A DNA stretch of 64,000 nucleotides. It comes from CAVUOA01 sp963742955 (GTDB lineage: Bacteria; Bacteroidota; Ignavibacteria; Tepidaquicellales; OLB5). Under the pieces are notes generated by a model. It did no database searches and was not told the DNA's origin. It saw only the letters and a list, made by a program, of their open reading frames with translations. Below are positions 36,621 to 45,948 of this stretch, piece by piece (position 1 is the stretch's first letter; the number at the start of each line of letters is the position of its first letter). The stretch spans positions 620,001 through 684,000 of the forward strand of contig CAVUOA010000008.1 in assembly GCA_963742955.1 (NCBI GenBank), written 5' to 3'. A program made the translations under genes and the position numbers.

Positions 36621-36840
36621 AATTTTATCTCCGGATTAATATTGATTAATATAAAGCCTGTTCTTAATGAACCATTAAGAAGATTAATTGAGGTTAATAA
36701 TTGAGGTAATGTAGCTTTGCCGTGCGGCATTGCCTGTTAAATTCAAGTTCTAAAATCCTTTATAACTTAATACAAAAAATTGAATTTAGAACTGCAATTA
36801 AACGGGATTATTAAATAGATTATGTAGAGGAAACAGTAAC

Positions 36841-38937
36841 TTACTTTACCAGCATCATCCTCTTTGTTTCAGTAAACTCTGATGTAGTAATTTTGTAGAA
36901 GTATACTCCTGAGGGATAGCCGGCAGCGTTCCACCCGATTTCATAAGCACCGGGATTTTGCTTTTCGTTAACCAAAACTGCAATTTCCCTGCCCAAAATA
37001 TCATAAATGCTCAGCCTAACTTCACCGGCGTTTGGAATCAGATATTTAATTTTGGTTGCCGGGTTAAACGGGTTGGGGTAATTTTGAATAAGTGCAAACT
37101 CCGAAGGAGCAATATTAGATACCGGTGTTATAGAAGTTAGTCCGGCAGCATTTCTTAAAATACCGCCGCTGGAAGAAGTAATAAAGCATGTATCCGCGCT
37201 TACCGTAGAAAGTGAATATATATTCAGCTTTAATCCGGGAAAATCCATCGACCAGTTCGCACCGCCGTTAGTAGTCTTGCATATTGCTACTTCTGATGAC
37301 CCGGAAAGCATTATTAAACCGCCGATATACCCGGTGTTTCCGTTTATGAAATCAACGCACGCAATATCTTCTAATGAAAGCGGAGAAGTTGAAGGAATTG
37401 ATTGCACCCAGCTATTACCGCCGTTAGTAGTAGATATCAGTTTATTTCCGCCCACGGCATAACCGTGGTTTTGGTCTCCGAAATCAATTTCATAAATAAT
37501 TCCGAAGGATGAAGTAAAAACAACTGTCCAGTTATATCCCGAATCTGTGGTTTTTACAATTTTCCCGGCGCCGGTAACCATGAAGCCGGTATTTGAATTA
37601 ATAAAGCAAATATCGTTTACCTGTCCGTTTGAAGTTATTGTATTCTTTTCCCAATTAATGCCGCCGTTGCTTGTTCTTAATAATGTAGTTGGTGGCCCTG
37701 CCGCAAAACCCGTTTGCTGATTAACAAAATGTATTGCAAAGAGAGCTGAAGTTACTCCGGAATTCTGAGCGGTCCAGCTTTCACCGGCATTGGTAGTTTT
37801 ATATATTGCCCCTCCCGACCCAGATGCATAACCGGTTAAGTCATCTGCAAAACTGACTGAACGAAAATCTCCTGCTGTCTTAGAAACCCAGCTGTTCCCC
37901 CAATCGGAGGTTTTAAGAATACCTTCCCCGCTTGTTATAAAACCGGTTTTCGAATTTATAAAGAATGAATTATACATCGAAAAATACATACCTGAGCTCA
38001 ATAATGACCAGTTATCACCGCTATCAGTTGATTTTGCAATCATTCCCAGTGAACCCCCTGTAACAAGTATGTTCTTGCTGAGAAATGAAATTCCGTAGAG
38101 TGTTGGTATATCCACAGTACCTAATACCCAGCTTGTACCGCCGTTTGTAGTTTTTACAACGGTACCGTTTGCGCCTGCAGCCGCTAAGTTAAGCGAATCA
38201 AAACTTGAGATTGAATACAGCTCATCACTCGTTCCTGCGTTCAGGCTGAACCAGCTAGTGCCGCTGTTAGTGGACTTCCTAACTCTTCCCCCTGAACCGA
38301 CTATAAAGCCGGTACTGCTGTTTACAAAAACCATTGAGAGGTATGCGCCTATTCCGCTCTCCTGATATACAGTAACCCAGCTACCGCCGCTGTTTGTTGT
38401 TCTTCGGATGTAGAAACTACCTCCTGCTGCAAAGCCGGTATTTGCATCAATAAAATACATAACGTTTACAGAGCCATAGGGGTATGAATTTGATGAAGCC
38501 CAATTATCTCCACCGTTAGTAGTTTTTAAGACTACCTGGTCTCCGCCTAAAAAACCTGTTGATTCGTTTATAAAGCAAACAGAAGAAATGTTAACCGAAG
38601 TGCCTACATGCTTCATATTCCACGATAAACCTGCATCAGCAGTTTTATATACTTCATTACCGCCTGCTGCATAAACTATATTCTGGCTTATTATACTTAT
38701 TCCGTTAAGGTCAGAAGGTAACTGTGTCTTCATCACGCTCCAATTATAACCTGAATTTGTGGTCTTGATTATTACACCTGCAGGACAAACACAATACCCT
38801 GTGTTCTGGTTTATGAACTTCATATTAGCAATAGTGTTGCCTTGCGGCTGAGGATTCTGCCACACCCATCCGGACTGCGAGAATGCCGAACTACAGATTA
38901 AAATTAAAAATATTAACGCGGAAAAGCTTCTTATCAT
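36841..38937 (-). CDS. T9SS cargo: YCF48-like propeller protein
   Basis: 698 residues: signal peptide (SFSALIFLILICSSAFS), then about thirteen repeats alternating a FINxNTGFxxG segment (FINESTGFLGGDQVVLKTT, FVNSSTGFIVGSGGRVRKST) with Asp-box turns (TTNGGDNWASS, STNSGTSWFSL, TTNAGESWTAQ). This is the YCF48/photosystem-assembly-like propeller pattern that is abundant in secreted Bacteroidota proteins. The sorting domain (QNYPNPFNPATKIKYLIP, LVNEKQNPGAYEIGWNAAG, TETKRMMLVK) has no insert. 220 bp without a gene lies upstream. Confidence 0.88.
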   Translation of the reverse strand: MIRSFSALIFLILICSSAFSQSGWVWQNPQPQGNTIANMKFINQNTGYCVCPAGVIIKTTNSGYNWSVMKTQLPSDLNGISIISQNIVYAAGGNEVYKTADAGLSWNMKHVGTSVNISSVCFINESTGFLGGDQVVLKTTNGGDNWASSNSYPYGSVNVMYFIDANTGFAAGGSFYIRRTTNSGGSWVTVYQESGIGAYLSMVFVNSSTGFIVGSGGRVRKSTNSGTSWFSLNAGTSDELYSISSFDSLNLAAAGANGTVVKTTNGGTSWVLGTVDIPTLYGISFLSKNILVTGGSLGMIAKSTDSGDNWSLLSSGMYFSMYNSFFINSKTGFITSGEGILKTSDWGNSWVSKTAGDFRSVSFADDLTGYASGSGGAIYKTTNAGESWTAQNSGVTSALFAIHFVNQQTGFAAGPPTTLLRTSNGGINWEKNTITSNGQVNDICFINSNTGFMVTGAGKIVKTTDSGYNWTVVFTSSFGIIYEIDFGDQNHGYAVGGNKLISTTNGGNSWVQSIPSTSPLSLEDIACVDFINGNTGYIGGLIMLSGSSEVAICKTTNGGANWSMDFPGLKLNIYSLSTVSADTCFITSSSGGILRNAAGLTSITPVSNIAPSEFALIQNYPNPFNPATKIKYLIPNAGEVRLSIYDILGREIAVLVNEKQNPGAYEIGWNAAGYPSGVYFYKITTSEFTETKRMMLVK

Positions 38938-38967
38938 TCAGGAAATATAAGACTTGTTTAACTATAA

Positions 38968-38992
38968 TGCCACTCCCCTAAGGGGTGATTTA
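38968..38992. repeat. Intergenic palindrome
   Basis: CACTCCCCTAAGGGGTGA inverted repeat in the short gap between the cargo genes at 36841 and 39018. Similar C-run/G-run palindromes sit in the sorting domains at 35027 and 42636. Confidence 0.5.
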
Positions 38993-39017
38993 TAAAAACT
39001 TTAAATGGCTCGATGTT

Positions 39018-39938
39018 TCACTTAATTAACAACATTTTCCGTGCCAGAGTAAAATATTGCGATTCCAGACGATAATAATATACTCCCGAGGGATAATTTG
39101 TCCCATCCCAGACTAATTCGTACTTTCCGGGCTTTAGATGGTCGTTGACTAAAACGGCAATTTCTCTGCCAAGGATATCGTAGATTACCAACCTCACCCC
39201 CGGCCCCTCTCCTGTAGAGGAGAGGGGTGGAATATCAAATTTAATTTTCGTAACCGGATTGAATGGGTTAGGATAATTTTGTGAAAGAGAAAATTGAGTT
39301 GGAATATCGGAGGAAATAAGCTGAATACCCGTTAAGGTTGTATCTCCATGCAATACTCCGTTTATTATACAGCCTCTAAGGTAGTGTGTCGTAAACGCCT
39401 GAACAGCGCCTTTAGTTTTGTAAACTATTCCGAAGTTCTTTGCATACTGTCTTATCATTCCCCATTCAAAACCTCCCGCGCTGAATTCCTTTGATTTGGA
39501 ATTTTGTCCGAACAATGAATAATTGCTGGTATCTGTACAATGAAACCAATCGGCGGGTGTCCATGCTAAACATGATAATGCTGAGTCCCCTACCCTCGAT
39601 TTTAAACTGTCAATGAGGCATTCACCGTTTGAATCGAATTTGTAAATATTACCTGTTGATGAATCAACTCTTTGAGTAGAATAACTAGTCGAGTATATGC
39701 TGCCGTCAAGCAGATACATAATATCTTTTAACACATAATACCTGTGATTATTATAAACAAATGTGCTATCTACTTTTACGGAGTTTTTCCCTGGACCGGG
39801 TATAAACCACTGGTCTCTTTGGTATACCCATTTATTCCCCGGCGCAAGCGGATAATATTTTATTATCGTTGTATCCTGCGAAAAAACTAAGCCTTGAAAA
39901 GTTATGATAAGTAATAAATAAAAAATTAATTTTTTCAT
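39018..39938 (-). CDS. T9SS cargo: small passenger
   Basis: 306 residues. Signal peptide (MKKLIFYLLLIITFQGLVFS), then a beta-rich passenger that opens YYPLAPGNKWVYQRD, a start I associate with Bacteroidota secreted proteins annotated as hypothetical. The sorting domain (LSQNYPNPFNPVTKIKFDIP) has a loop A extension PLSSTGEGPG from a palindromic insert at 39193-39230, then VRLVIYDILGRE and LARKMLLIK. The start overlaps the stop of the 39935-42412 gene by 4 bp (ATGA), so both are translated from one message. Confidence 0.85.
   Translation of the reverse strand: MKKLIFYLLLIITFQGLVFSQDTTIIKYYPLAPGNKWVYQRDQWFIPGPGKNSVKVDSTFVYNNHRYYVLKDIMYLLDGSIYSTSYSTQRVDSSTGNIYKFDSNGECLIDSLKSRVGDSALSCLAWTPADWFHCTDTSNYSLFGQNSKSKEFSAGGFEWGMIRQYAKNFGIVYKTKGAVQAFTTHYLRGCIINGVLHGDTTLTGIQLISSDIPTQFSLSQNYPNPFNPVTKIKFDIPPLSSTGEGPGVRLVIYDILGREIAVLVNDHLKPGKYELVWDGTNYPSGVYYYRLESQYFTLARKMLLIK
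39193..39230. repeat. Palindromic element in a sorting domain (loop A)
   Basis: CCCTCTCCTGTAGAGGAGAG is the core inverted repeat, with CACCCCC and GGGTGG flanks. Read in frame as PLSSTGEGPG. It aligns with the element at 20219-20256 in a gene with an unrelated passenger. Confidence 0.75.
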
Positions 39939-42412
39939 TTTATTAACACCATTTTTTTGGTTTCTGAATAACCGTTTGTACTTAACTTATAAAAATACAC
40001 ACCGCTGGCGTAATTTGTGCCGTCCCAATCAATGCTGTGCATGCCCTTATCAAAGTTCATATCCGCTAATGTTTCAACCAGCCTGCCGGCAGCATCATAT
40101 ATTTCAATCTTAACGTTAGTCCGCTTTGGAATTGTAAAAACTATTTTTGTCTTTGGGTTAAAGGGGTTAGGATAATTTTGGCATAACGAGTATTCGTAAG
40201 CAATTTCATTCTGATTAATAATTCCGTTTGGAATAAATGAATAACAGCTGTCATAATACTGCTTAACAACTGAACAGTACTGCTTCAGCAGAGTTACACT
40301 GTTCAGGCTAGATGAGCCCCTTGCAATTATCTGCGCAAAAACAATTACCTGTGTATCGCCAGGGTTCATATTAAACGGGCCAGTAGAAAGAAAGCTTCTC
40401 ATATCGGCATAAACCGATTGATTCCAGCCCGTATTTGCAACCGGGTCACCGGAATAAACCAAAGATGTGGCGTACCCCTGCGGGTGGTACCTGTTATATC
40501 CGTAAATGTTTAGTCCCTTCATTACTCTGTACATACAATAATAGGTTTCGGGGTCCGGGTCATTGGGGTCAATGTTAATGCTGAAATTAAATACTGTCAT
40601 CCCCAGGTCTCTTGCTCTTGTGATATAAGATTTGGTTTTATTTTGACAGATTCTTATAGTATCAGAATTATTCCCTGTAGGTACCAGAGCGCCCCTAAGA
40701 AGTAAAAATCCAACGGCAGGTGGAGTATTCGAATAAGAGGTGTCATTTCCTGTTCCGTTATAAGTATATCCAAGTCTCATCAGAGAATCACATCCGATTT
40801 TATCGTTACCGGGGTCTCCGATATCGTCATCCGTCCAAAGAGTTATATATGCATCGTGCCAAACAAAAGGACTTTTGTTAATAATTGTGTATTGAGAAAA
40901 TACAACATTACCAAGCACACCTGTAGTATCAAGCGAAAAGCTGAGATGCTTTATATCAGCTCCTAAAGGATTAGTACCGCCTGCATATCCGGAATGTGAT
41001 TCCGGATAGCTATCCGTAAAAACAGAAAACATTGTCTGGCTTCCGAAATCAAGCGGTTTCCATGAGCTTGTTGAATTGTCATAATAAACCGGAGCACCCT
41101 GGTCAGAATTACCCAGCAAAGCATTCGGCCATCTGAGCCTGTCATTATTATTTGTTCCCGAGACGATTTTATAAACTCTGTAGTTTGAATCATTTCTGCC
41201 GTAGGGATTTTCGAAACCTAATGTATAACCGGGGTAATATTCATTGGCAAAATGGTAACTCATTGCAACAAGAGTATCGCCTTCTACAATTGCACCAATA
41301 TCCAGACCTGAAGCATATCTTGAAAATTTTCCGGAGCCTCTTGGAAATTCAAATCCGGGAGCATTGGCTCCGGTATTTCTGTTAAAACTTCCGTCATTTG
41401 CAAACCATGTTCCTATATTATTGCCATCCATAATTCTTTTATCTTGATAATAATGGTTTGAAACGGTTTTAATCATGGTTCCGCTGCTTCCGCAGGCAAA
41501 ACCGGTATTCAAGCTGTAAAAACAAATTGAATTCAAATTTACAGATACGGGAGTATACCTGGTTTCCCAGCTTAATCCTAAATCGGTAGATGTAATAACT
41601 GTACCATTAGAACCTGAAACAAAATAATATTTAATTTGACAATGCTGATTAAAATATTCATCCAGCACTTTTATCTTTCTCAGGTTTTGAGTTGTACCTG
41701 AATTTAAGGGAAACCAATTCATTCCTCCGTTACTTGTTTTTATAATGGTTCCGTTGTCTCCAACAGCAATCATGTCCGCAAAAAGGTTATCGTACCATTC
41801 AATTGAATAAAGACTGTTGATTGTTCCGCCTGGATACTGTATCCAGTATTCACCGGCGTCGGGTGAGACAAGAACAGTTCCTCCCGCCCCGACTGCGCAC
41901 AATACGTCTGAGTAAGACTGTATAATTGCATAAAGATTATTCGTAGTGCTGCTTGTTTTGGGAGCCCATGTAAGCCCCTGGTTTGTGCTTTTTAAAATAG
42001 TGCCGTTATCGCCTACTGCAACCACAGTTAATGTATCCCGAAGTACATATATTGCATTAAGCTTTTGTGAACATCCTGAATTCTGAACAATCCATGTACT
42101 ACCTGAATTTGTTGAACGCAGAACTGTGCCGTTTGAACCGGCAACAAATGCGCTGTAACTAAATAGAGCAAATTTTACTGCATTTAAATCATTAGTTGTT
42201 CCGCTTGGAACCACTACCCAGTTGGTTCCTGTATTTGTTGTAGAGATAATTTTACCATTGCTGCCAACTGCCCAATAATTATTATTATTGGCATCCATAT
42301 CATTAATATCATCTGTTAATCCCGAATTAATCTGAAACCATCCCCATTGTGAAAAAGAACATGTTACCAGCAGAAATTCCAGAATTATTATTAGAGCAAG
42401 TTTATTTTTCAT
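39935..42412 (-). CDS. T9SS cargo: YCF48-like propeller plus unknown central domain
   Basis: 825 residues. Signal peptide at 1-20. Residues ~25-320 are YCF48-like repeats (STNTGTNWVVVPSGTTNDLN, STNSGSTWIVQNSGCSQKLN, STDLGLSWETR). The centre (~330-730) is a different domain (NTGANAPGFEFPRGSGKFSR, AGGTNPLGADIKHLSFSLD, FSINIDPNDPDPETYYCMYR, MNPGDTQVIVFAQIIARGSS) with the FNMNPGDTQxIVFAQ pattern common in Bacteroidota secreted proteins; role unknown. The sorting domain is standard (QNYPNPFNPKTKIVFTIP, DAAGRLVETLAD, SETKKMVLIK). It overlaps the next gene by 4 bp. Confidence 0.85.
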   Translation of the reverse strand: MKNKLALIIILEFLLVTCSFSQWGWFQINSGLTDDINDMDANNNNYWAVGSNGKIISTTNTGTNWVVVPSGTTNDLNAVKFALFSYSAFVAGSNGTVLRSTNSGSTWIVQNSGCSQKLNAIYVLRDTLTVVAVGDNGTILKSTNQGLTWAPKTSSTTNNLYAIIQSYSDVLCAVGAGGTVLVSPDAGEYWIQYPGGTINSLYSIEWYDNLFADMIAVGDNGTIIKTSNGGMNWFPLNSGTTQNLRKIKVLDEYFNQHCQIKYYFVSGSNGTVITSTDLGLSWETRYTPVSVNLNSICFYSLNTGFACGSSGTMIKTVSNHYYQDKRIMDGNNIGTWFANDGSFNRNTGANAPGFEFPRGSGKFSRYASGLDIGAIVEGDTLVAMSYHFANEYYPGYTLGFENPYGRNDSNYRVYKIVSGTNNNDRLRWPNALLGNSDQGAPVYYDNSTSSWKPLDFGSQTMFSVFTDSYPESHSGYAGGTNPLGADIKHLSFSLDTTGVLGNVVFSQYTIINKSPFVWHDAYITLWTDDDIGDPGNDKIGCDSLMRLGYTYNGTGNDTSYSNTPPAVGFLLLRGALVPTGNNSDTIRICQNKTKSYITRARDLGMTVFNFSINIDPNDPDPETYYCMYRVMKGLNIYGYNRYHPQGYATSLVYSGDPVANTGWNQSVYADMRSFLSTGPFNMNPGDTQVIVFAQIIARGSSSLNSVTLLKQYCSVVKQYYDSCYSFIPNGIINQNEIAYEYSLCQNYPNPFNPKTKIVFTIPKRTNVKIEIYDAAGRLVETLADMNFDKGMHSIDWDGTNYASGVYFYKLSTNGYSETKKMVLIK

Positions 42413-42440
42413 TTCCTGATTATCTTGATTTTAAATTGGG

Positions 42441-43755
42441 TTATTTAAGCAGTATCATCTTTTTTGTTAAAGTGTAATCTCCCGCTGCAATTTTATAAAA
42501 ATATACACCGCTGGGATAATTGGAGGCGTCCCATGTAACTTCGTAATCAGCTCCTCCTATCCATCCCCCAGGGGGAGGATAAAATGACAGCTACTTCTTT
42601 ACCAAGAATGTCATAAATTCTGAGAGAAACATCTTCCATCGCCCCTCCTTTGGAGGGGAGGGGGAGGCTAAACTTTATCTTTGTTGTTGGGTTGAACGGG
42701 TTAGGATAGTTTTGGGAAAGAGAAAATTGATTTGGGATACTTGAATTTTTATTCTCCAAAAAAGTAATTCCTCCCGTGGTGGTTTTCATAAAAACCAATC
42801 CCACTGTGAATGGAGGATTTATTGAAATTATTTTACTACCCCGGGCATACCCTGTAAGTGAATCAGGAAAGCACATCATACCAAATCCATGGTTTACTCC
42901 CGAATTTTGCTGCAACCAGCTCAAACCGCCGTTAGTTGTATAAACTATTTTTCCGGAATCCCCGGAAGCCCACCCTCTTTGATGACTTGTAAATTCTATT
43001 GCATTAACATTATACTGACCGCTGCTGTAAGATATCCAGTTTGTACCGCCGTTAGTCGATTTATATATTTGGGGAGAACTTCCGCAAAGCCATCCTGTAA
43101 ATGCATCGATAAAGAAAATTTCTCTAAAGACACCTGAGCCGATTGTCTGTGATGTCCAATTCAATCCTCCGTTAGTTGTTTTGCCGGTGTAACCGTCTGA
43201 ACCTGCGCACCATCCTGTAGTTGTATTGATAAAATAAACCGAATAAAGAGGTTGAACCAGGCTGGGTGTCCAGTTTACGCCGGAATTAGTTGTTTTGAGT
43301 AATTGAGTGCTTGAAATTACCCATCCGTTATTTTCATCAGCGAAAAAAATTTTTGAAAGAGGATTATGAACTGAGTCAATATAGATTCTCGTAAAATTAT
43401 TTCCGGCATTTGTAGTTTTAAAAATTTCCCTGCTCCAGATGTACGCATCACTCCAATAACCGCCCGTCATCCAGCCGGTACTGCCGTTTAGGAAAAAAAT
43501 ACCGTATTTAGGAATGCTTTGTTCAAGTGTAAACCAGTTCATGCCTCCGTTTGTAGTCTTTGTAATACCCCCGAAACCTACGTGACCGTTACTGTATTGA
43601 TTTGTCGTATATCCAGTCTGTGATGAAGTAAATTTCATGTCAGTGTAATAAAAATCTGAACCCTGCGATTGAGATATAATAAACCATCCTTCCTGTGCAC
43701 TTGTTGAGTTCATAAAAACTAAAATAAAAACAGCCGCAGAGAAAATCTTTTTCAT
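42441..43755 (-). CDS. T9SS cargo: YCF48-like protein with sorting domain broken in an insert
   Basis: Start chosen at 43755 (MKKIFSAAVFILVFMNSTS), overlapping the stop of the upstream gene as ATGA; the frame is open further up but overlaps that gene. Repeats are TTNGGMNWFTLEQS, TTNAGNNFTRIYID, STNGGTNWISYSS, TTNGGLSWLQQNS. The sorting domain has a loop A insert (PLPSKGGAMED) and then reads LGKEVAVILSSPWGMDRRS to a stop at 42547. In another frame the rest continues (GGADYEVTWDASNYPSGVYF, then YKIAAGDYTLTKKMILLK), ending at 42441. The break falls in a palindromic insert at 42550-42580, so secretion would fail if real. Confidence 0.8.
42550..42580. repeat. Palindromic element in a sorting domain (loop B) causing a frameshift
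   Basis: Coding strand TCCTCCCCCTGGGGGATGGA then TAGGAGGAGCT. It aligns with the loop B element at 35027-35056 but is one base longer, which shifts the frame out of the last third of the sorting domain. Confidence 0.7.
42636..42667. repeat. Palindromic element in a sorting domain (loop A)
   Basis: CCCCTCCTTTGGAGGGGAG inverted repeat, read in frame as PSKGGAMED between FSLPL and VSLRIYD. Confidence 0.7.
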
Positions 43756-45938
43756 TTTATTAACACCATTTTTTTTGTTTGAGTCCATTCGTCAGACCAC
43801 TTAGAGTGGCCGGACGAATAAATACTTAATTTATAAAAATACACACCGCTTGGGTAATTACTTCCATCCCATTCAACTTTGTATTTCCCCGCTTGTTGTT
43901 TTTCGTTTACAAGCACTGCTATTTCTTTTCCGAGAACATCATACACAGATATCCTCACGTAATTAGTTCCGCCCATGGCGGATGGTAATTCGTAATTGAT
44001 AATTGTTGTTGGGTTAAACGGGTTGGGATAGTTTTGAAAAAGAGAAAAACGCCTGGGGATTTCTGATGAAATCGGGTCAACAAATATTAACCCCCCGTTT
44101 GTTGTCTTGAGTACTGTTCCTGAATCTCCGCATACATAACCGGTGAGTGCATTTAAAAAAGACATGCCTCTTACATTAAATGAGTCAAGTGACTGAACCT
44201 GTAACAGTTCTGAACCTCCGTTGCTTGTATAATAAAGCCTGTTTATATACGGCCAGTTGTAACTCTGGCTGATTATCCACCCCGTAATATCATCTATAAA
44301 TTGAAGTTTGACAAACATTTTCGAAATATTATTCGGAATATATGTCCATGATACTCCAAAATCTGTAGTCCGTTCAAACAGTGATGAATCCCCTATTACA
44401 TAGCCAACACCTGAAGGAAGCAGCTGTATATTAAGCGGTCTTTTAGGGAAATATGAGGAAAAAGTAACCCAATCTGTTCCTCCGTTTGAAGTCCTCACAA
44501 AACCATAACTTGGCCATCCGAATACTGAAATACCGGTGTTTGGATTTGCAAATGAAATTTTATTAAAATTTAAAGAATCCGAGTTAAGAACGCTATACCA
44601 GCCGGAACCTGAGTTCTTCTTAATTCCCGGTGAAATCGGTAAATAACTTCCTTGTCCGATAGAAATATAGGCAGTATTCTGTACTTCGCACATTCCGTAA
44701 ATTATTACTCCTGTTTGTACGAATGACTTGGGTCCATTCCATGTTAGCCCTCCGTTTGTGGAACTTTCCAGGTGATCCGTTGACCCCGCGCCCATAGAGA
44801 CAGATCTAATTAAACGGTAGGCATTTGACGGAGAAAAGAAAATAACATCAATAAAAGACTCACCGCCTTCAAAACTTCTGTACAGGGGTAAGTCTATATA
44901 CCAATTCAACCCTCCGTTAGTTGTTCTTAGGTATTCATCATCGCTTACTATACACCCGCTGTTCTCATTCATAAATGATATCGAACTAAAAGGGTGCATA
45001 GACCCGCCTATATTTATCTTTTCACCAAAAAAAATGTTATTACATATTTTGTATATGTAACCTTTTGTCGAGCACGTATACAGGAAAGTATCTACAGGGC
45101 AGATATCGTTGAAAAATGAACCGGGAGTGCCAATAGGATATTCTTGCCACCCCTGACCGCCATTAAGTGTAATCTTTATAATCTTACCAGCTGCATATCC
45201 GGATTCCTGGTTCAAAAATTTTATTGTGTTCCAGATCCCCCCGCTGAAAAATTCGCCGGTCCAGTTATGTCCTCCGTCCGTGGATTTGTATATATCACTT
45301 GGAGATAAAACAAAGCCAATAAGCGGATTAGGAAAATCAATACTGTTCAAAGTCTCCGAACCAAGATATTGTGTACTCCAGTTAATGCCCGAGTTTGTGG
45401 TTTGCAGAAGTAGCCCGTTTTCTCCGCCGGCAAATCCGGTACTGCTGTTAACAAAGAATACAGTACGCAGATTTTGCGGTGCATTATAATTAACAGACCA
45501 GCTTTCCCCGCTGTCAGTAGATTTAATAACTGTTCCGTTATCACCAACGGCAAACCCTGTAACTGAATCAGAAAAGGTAATGCTTCTCAGTGTACCTGAT
45601 AATCCGGTTGCAATTTCCAGCCAGTTTGTACCTCCATTAGTTGTTTGAAGTATCAAGCCGCTGTCACCGGCTATGAAACCTTTTTCAGCATCAAAGAAAT
45701 ACATGCTGTATAAATTTCGTGAAGAAGCAAGTGACTGATCCAGCCACTGATTATCACCTGTAATTGTTTTTAATATCAGACCCTTTGAGCCGCAAACATA
45801 TCCGGTATCCGGATTCAGAAACTTGATACTGTACAAATCATTTTGCGGCAGGGGATTTCTGTAATACCAATTTTGGTCTTGTGAATTGATTCCCGAAGTT
45901 AAAAAAATTAGAATGAATAAATATTTTAAGTGTTTCAT
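43752..45938 (-). CDS. T9SS cargo: YCF48-like propeller protein with two sorting-domain inserts
   Basis: 728 residues. After a signal peptide (YLFILIFLTSGINS) come YCF48 repeats (FLNPDTGYVCGSKGLILKT, FFDAEKGFIAGDSGLILQTT, STDSGESWSVNYN, TTNSGINWSTQYL, STDGGHNWTGEF). The sorting domain begins QNYPNPFNPTTIINYELP and has a short loop A insert (SAMGG, 15 bp palindrome at 43968-43982) and a loop C insert (SIYSSGHSKWSDEW) just before TQTKKMVLIK, from a 33 bp palindrome at 43787-43819. Both are in frame. Its stop overlaps the start of the next gene (ATGA). Confidence 0.87.
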   Translation of the reverse strand: MKHLKYLFILIFLTSGINSQDQNWYYRNPLPQNDLYSIKFLNPDTGYVCGSKGLILKTITGDNQWLDQSLASSRNLYSMYFFDAEKGFIAGDSGLILQTTNGGTNWLEIATGLSGTLRSITFSDSVTGFAVGDNGTVIKSTDSGESWSVNYNAPQNLRTVFFVNSSTGFAGGENGLLLQTTNSGINWSTQYLGSETLNSIDFPNPLIGFVLSPSDIYKSTDGGHNWTGEFFSGGIWNTIKFLNQESGYAAGKIIKITLNGGQGWQEYPIGTPGSFFNDICPVDTFLYTCSTKGYIYKICNNIFFGEKINIGGSMHPFSSISFMNENSGCIVSDDEYLRTTNGGLNWYIDLPLYRSFEGGESFIDVIFFSPSNAYRLIRSVSMGAGSTDHLESSTNGGLTWNGPKSFVQTGVIIYGMCEVQNTAYISIGQGSYLPISPGIKKNSGSGWYSVLNSDSLNFNKISFANPNTGISVFGWPSYGFVRTSNGGTDWVTFSSYFPKRPLNIQLLPSGVGYVIGDSSLFERTTDFGVSWTYIPNNISKMFVKLQFIDDITGWIISQSYNWPYINRLYYTSNGGSELLQVQSLDSFNVRGMSFLNALTGYVCGDSGTVLKTTNGGLIFVDPISSEIPRRFSLFQNYPNPFNPTTIINYELPSAMGGTNYVRISVYDVLGKEIAVLVNEKQQAGKYKVEWDGSNYPSGVYFYKLSIYSSGHSKWSDEWTQTKKMVLIK
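43787..43819. repeat. Palindromic element in a sorting domain (loop C)
   Basis: ATTCGTCAGACCACT and AGTGGCCGGACGAAT arms around TAG, a long inverted repeat with two mismatches. Read in frame as YSSGHSKWSDEW close to the C-terminus. Confidence 0.75.
43968..43982. repeat. Short palindrome in a sorting domain (loop A)
   Basis: TCCGCC-CAT-GGCGGA. The paralogous domain at 45949 reads ELPITNYVKL where this one reads ELPSAMGGTNYVRI, so the palindrome is an added segment. Confidence 0.6.
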
Positions 45939-45948
45939 CTTAATTTAC

